From the NCBI GenBank assembly GCA_024279865.1, contig JAJRRC010000022.1, positions 124,001 through 188,000 of the forward strand: DNA of 64,000 nt, given 5' to 3'. Each line of letters begins with the position of its first letter. Within the stretch, counting starts at the first letter, position 1. The DNA comes from Planctomycetota bacterium. GTDB taxonomy: Bacteria; Planctomycetota; Phycisphaerae; Phycisphaerales; Phycisphaeraceae. Of this stretch, positions 63,567 through 64,000 are shown piece after piece. The notes beneath the pieces were generated by a model that saw only the letters and a list, made by a program, of their open reading frames with translations, did no database searches and was not told where the DNA came from. Position numbers and translations under genes: made by a program.

Positions 63567-63684
63567 TAGAGCATTTTTTATCATTTTCTGCCGCCCCCCC
63601 GGACGCGCACCCTGTTAGCGTCCGGCTGCTTTTCAAATGCCCCACCTAGGTCAGAGGCGGTAAGAAATGATGCAAAATGCTCTA
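63567..63684 (+). mobile_element. 118-bp foldback element, full copy
   Basis: The outer 11 bp are a perfect inverted repeat (TAGAGCATTTT ... AAAATGCTCTA), and 22 of 27 bases match over the longer arms. TA at both ends could be a TA target duplication. Inside are GCCGCCCCCCCGGACGCGC, the hairpin region around CCCTGTTAGCG, and GGCTGCTTTTCAAATGCCCCACC, as in the copy at 35945. Confidence 0.9.
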
Positions 63685-64000
63685 TCCCACTTCACGTCAA
63701 TCATTTCCCGTTTTAATTGCGTTTGTCGTTTAAAAATAGCTGGGTGTGAAAACCGTTGCTCCGGGGGGCCGGGGAGCCGGGGGGCCGGGGGGCCGGGGGT
63801 GCGTCTGCAAAAAGACATAAGACGCGACACTTGGATGAATCACGCTCTAATACCTCACATTCTGTGTTTTCATGGAGCTTGCTTGTGGAGAGCCGCATGA
63901 ACCACCAGTTTGTCCAGCGTGTTTGCGGGGTTCCCCGTGGGTGACTGAGCATAAGTCATTCGCACCCGGACATAGAACGCTTGTCTAGGCTGCCAATGGT
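63685..64000. other. Non-coding end of window with a G/C-rich array
   Basis: No gene could be supported. At 63758-63798 is a G-rich array (GCCGGGGAGCCGGGGG units, 9 bp), and at 63926-63937 a CGGGG/CCCCG hairpin. Confidence 0.5.

Noticed and set aside
63685-64000. Small open frames at the window end
   Set aside because: They consist largely of the G-rich array or lack start signals, and no family resemblance is seen.

Overview
The window is a dense bacterial chromosome segment of roughly 50 genes, one tRNA gene and several families of short dispersed repeats. No rRNA, CRISPR array, phage module or intact transposase was seen. Gene content points to a heterotrophic Gram-negative Planctomycetota bacterium, most likely class Phycisphaerae. 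The clues are a siroheme reductase paired with a CysJ-like flavoprotein carrying an extra 4Fe-4S domain, a SCO protein with the long CxxxxxC spacing, a DUF2203 protein, many short exported proteins of unknown function, and moderate GC. The class assignment is inference from family memory and was not computed.

Layout. 0.15-7.2 kb (minus): an overlapping nitrate assimilation operon, narK > nasA > nirA-like > flavoprotein reductase. 7.5-16.6 kb: uvrB, alanine dehydrogenase, hemL, serA, an exported metallophosphoesterase and enolase. 16.7-18.3 kb: a compact ECF sigma, membrane protein and exported protein operon. 18.5-19.3 kb: tRNA-Ile(CAU) followed by an opposed low-GC gene with a HEPN-like Rx4H motif. 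19.3-26.2 kb: queF, gatC-gatA, a ROK kinase, and the three-gene transhydrogenase pntAA-pntAB-pntB. 26.3-31.4 kb: FmdB-type zinc ribbon, exported protein, MoxR ATPase with SPOR lipoprotein, AraC regulator and NUDIX hydrolase. 31.4-38.2 kb: LeuC-type dehydratase, a large GH52-like glycosidase, pyrE and a large unknown protein. 38.2-41.4 kb: SCO lipoprotein, rhomboid protease, ADP-ribose-type NUDIX, cupin lipoprotein. 41.6-47.5 kb: a Pro-rich exported protein, a GAF/SpoIIE-type phosphatase overlapping a lactonase-type beta-propeller, and a ferritin-like di-iron protein with a suspected 5' frameshift. 47.7-56.5 kb: tpiA, secG, yicC, a kinase, a PDZ protein, two small membrane proteins, a globin, hemC, a dicarboxylate symporter and a CDGSH protein with one cluster cysteine missing. 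56.7-63.5 kb: dnaE, rpsB, tsf and a DUF2203 protein.

The most unusual signal is repetitive DNA. First, G/C-rich tandem arrays with 9- or 12-bp units (core CCCCCGG plus an A/T-containing spacer) recur at more than ten places. Several lie in frame inside otherwise conserved proteins (the flavoprotein twice, MoxR, QueF, the symporter tail, DnaE, a Pro-rich exported protein), where they encode Pro/Gly/Ala/Ser linkers. Second, a 115-118 bp foldback element with imperfect terminal inverted repeats of about 26 bp and a central hairpin occurs in at least three full copies and two remnants. Its hairpin shows compensatory changes, and in several copies a CCCCCGG tract lies directly beside the hairpin, linking the two families. 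Third, heptamer (TGATAAC/TGATAGC) arrays are arranged as inverted arms in two intergenic gaps.

Functional threads are assimilatory nitrate reduction feeding biosynthesis (Ald, SerA, GatCA, PyrE), tetrapyrrole synthesis (HemL, HemC) that also supplies precursor for NirA siroheme, redox balancing by transhydrogenase, and translation (tRNA-Ile2, QueF, RpsB, Tsf).
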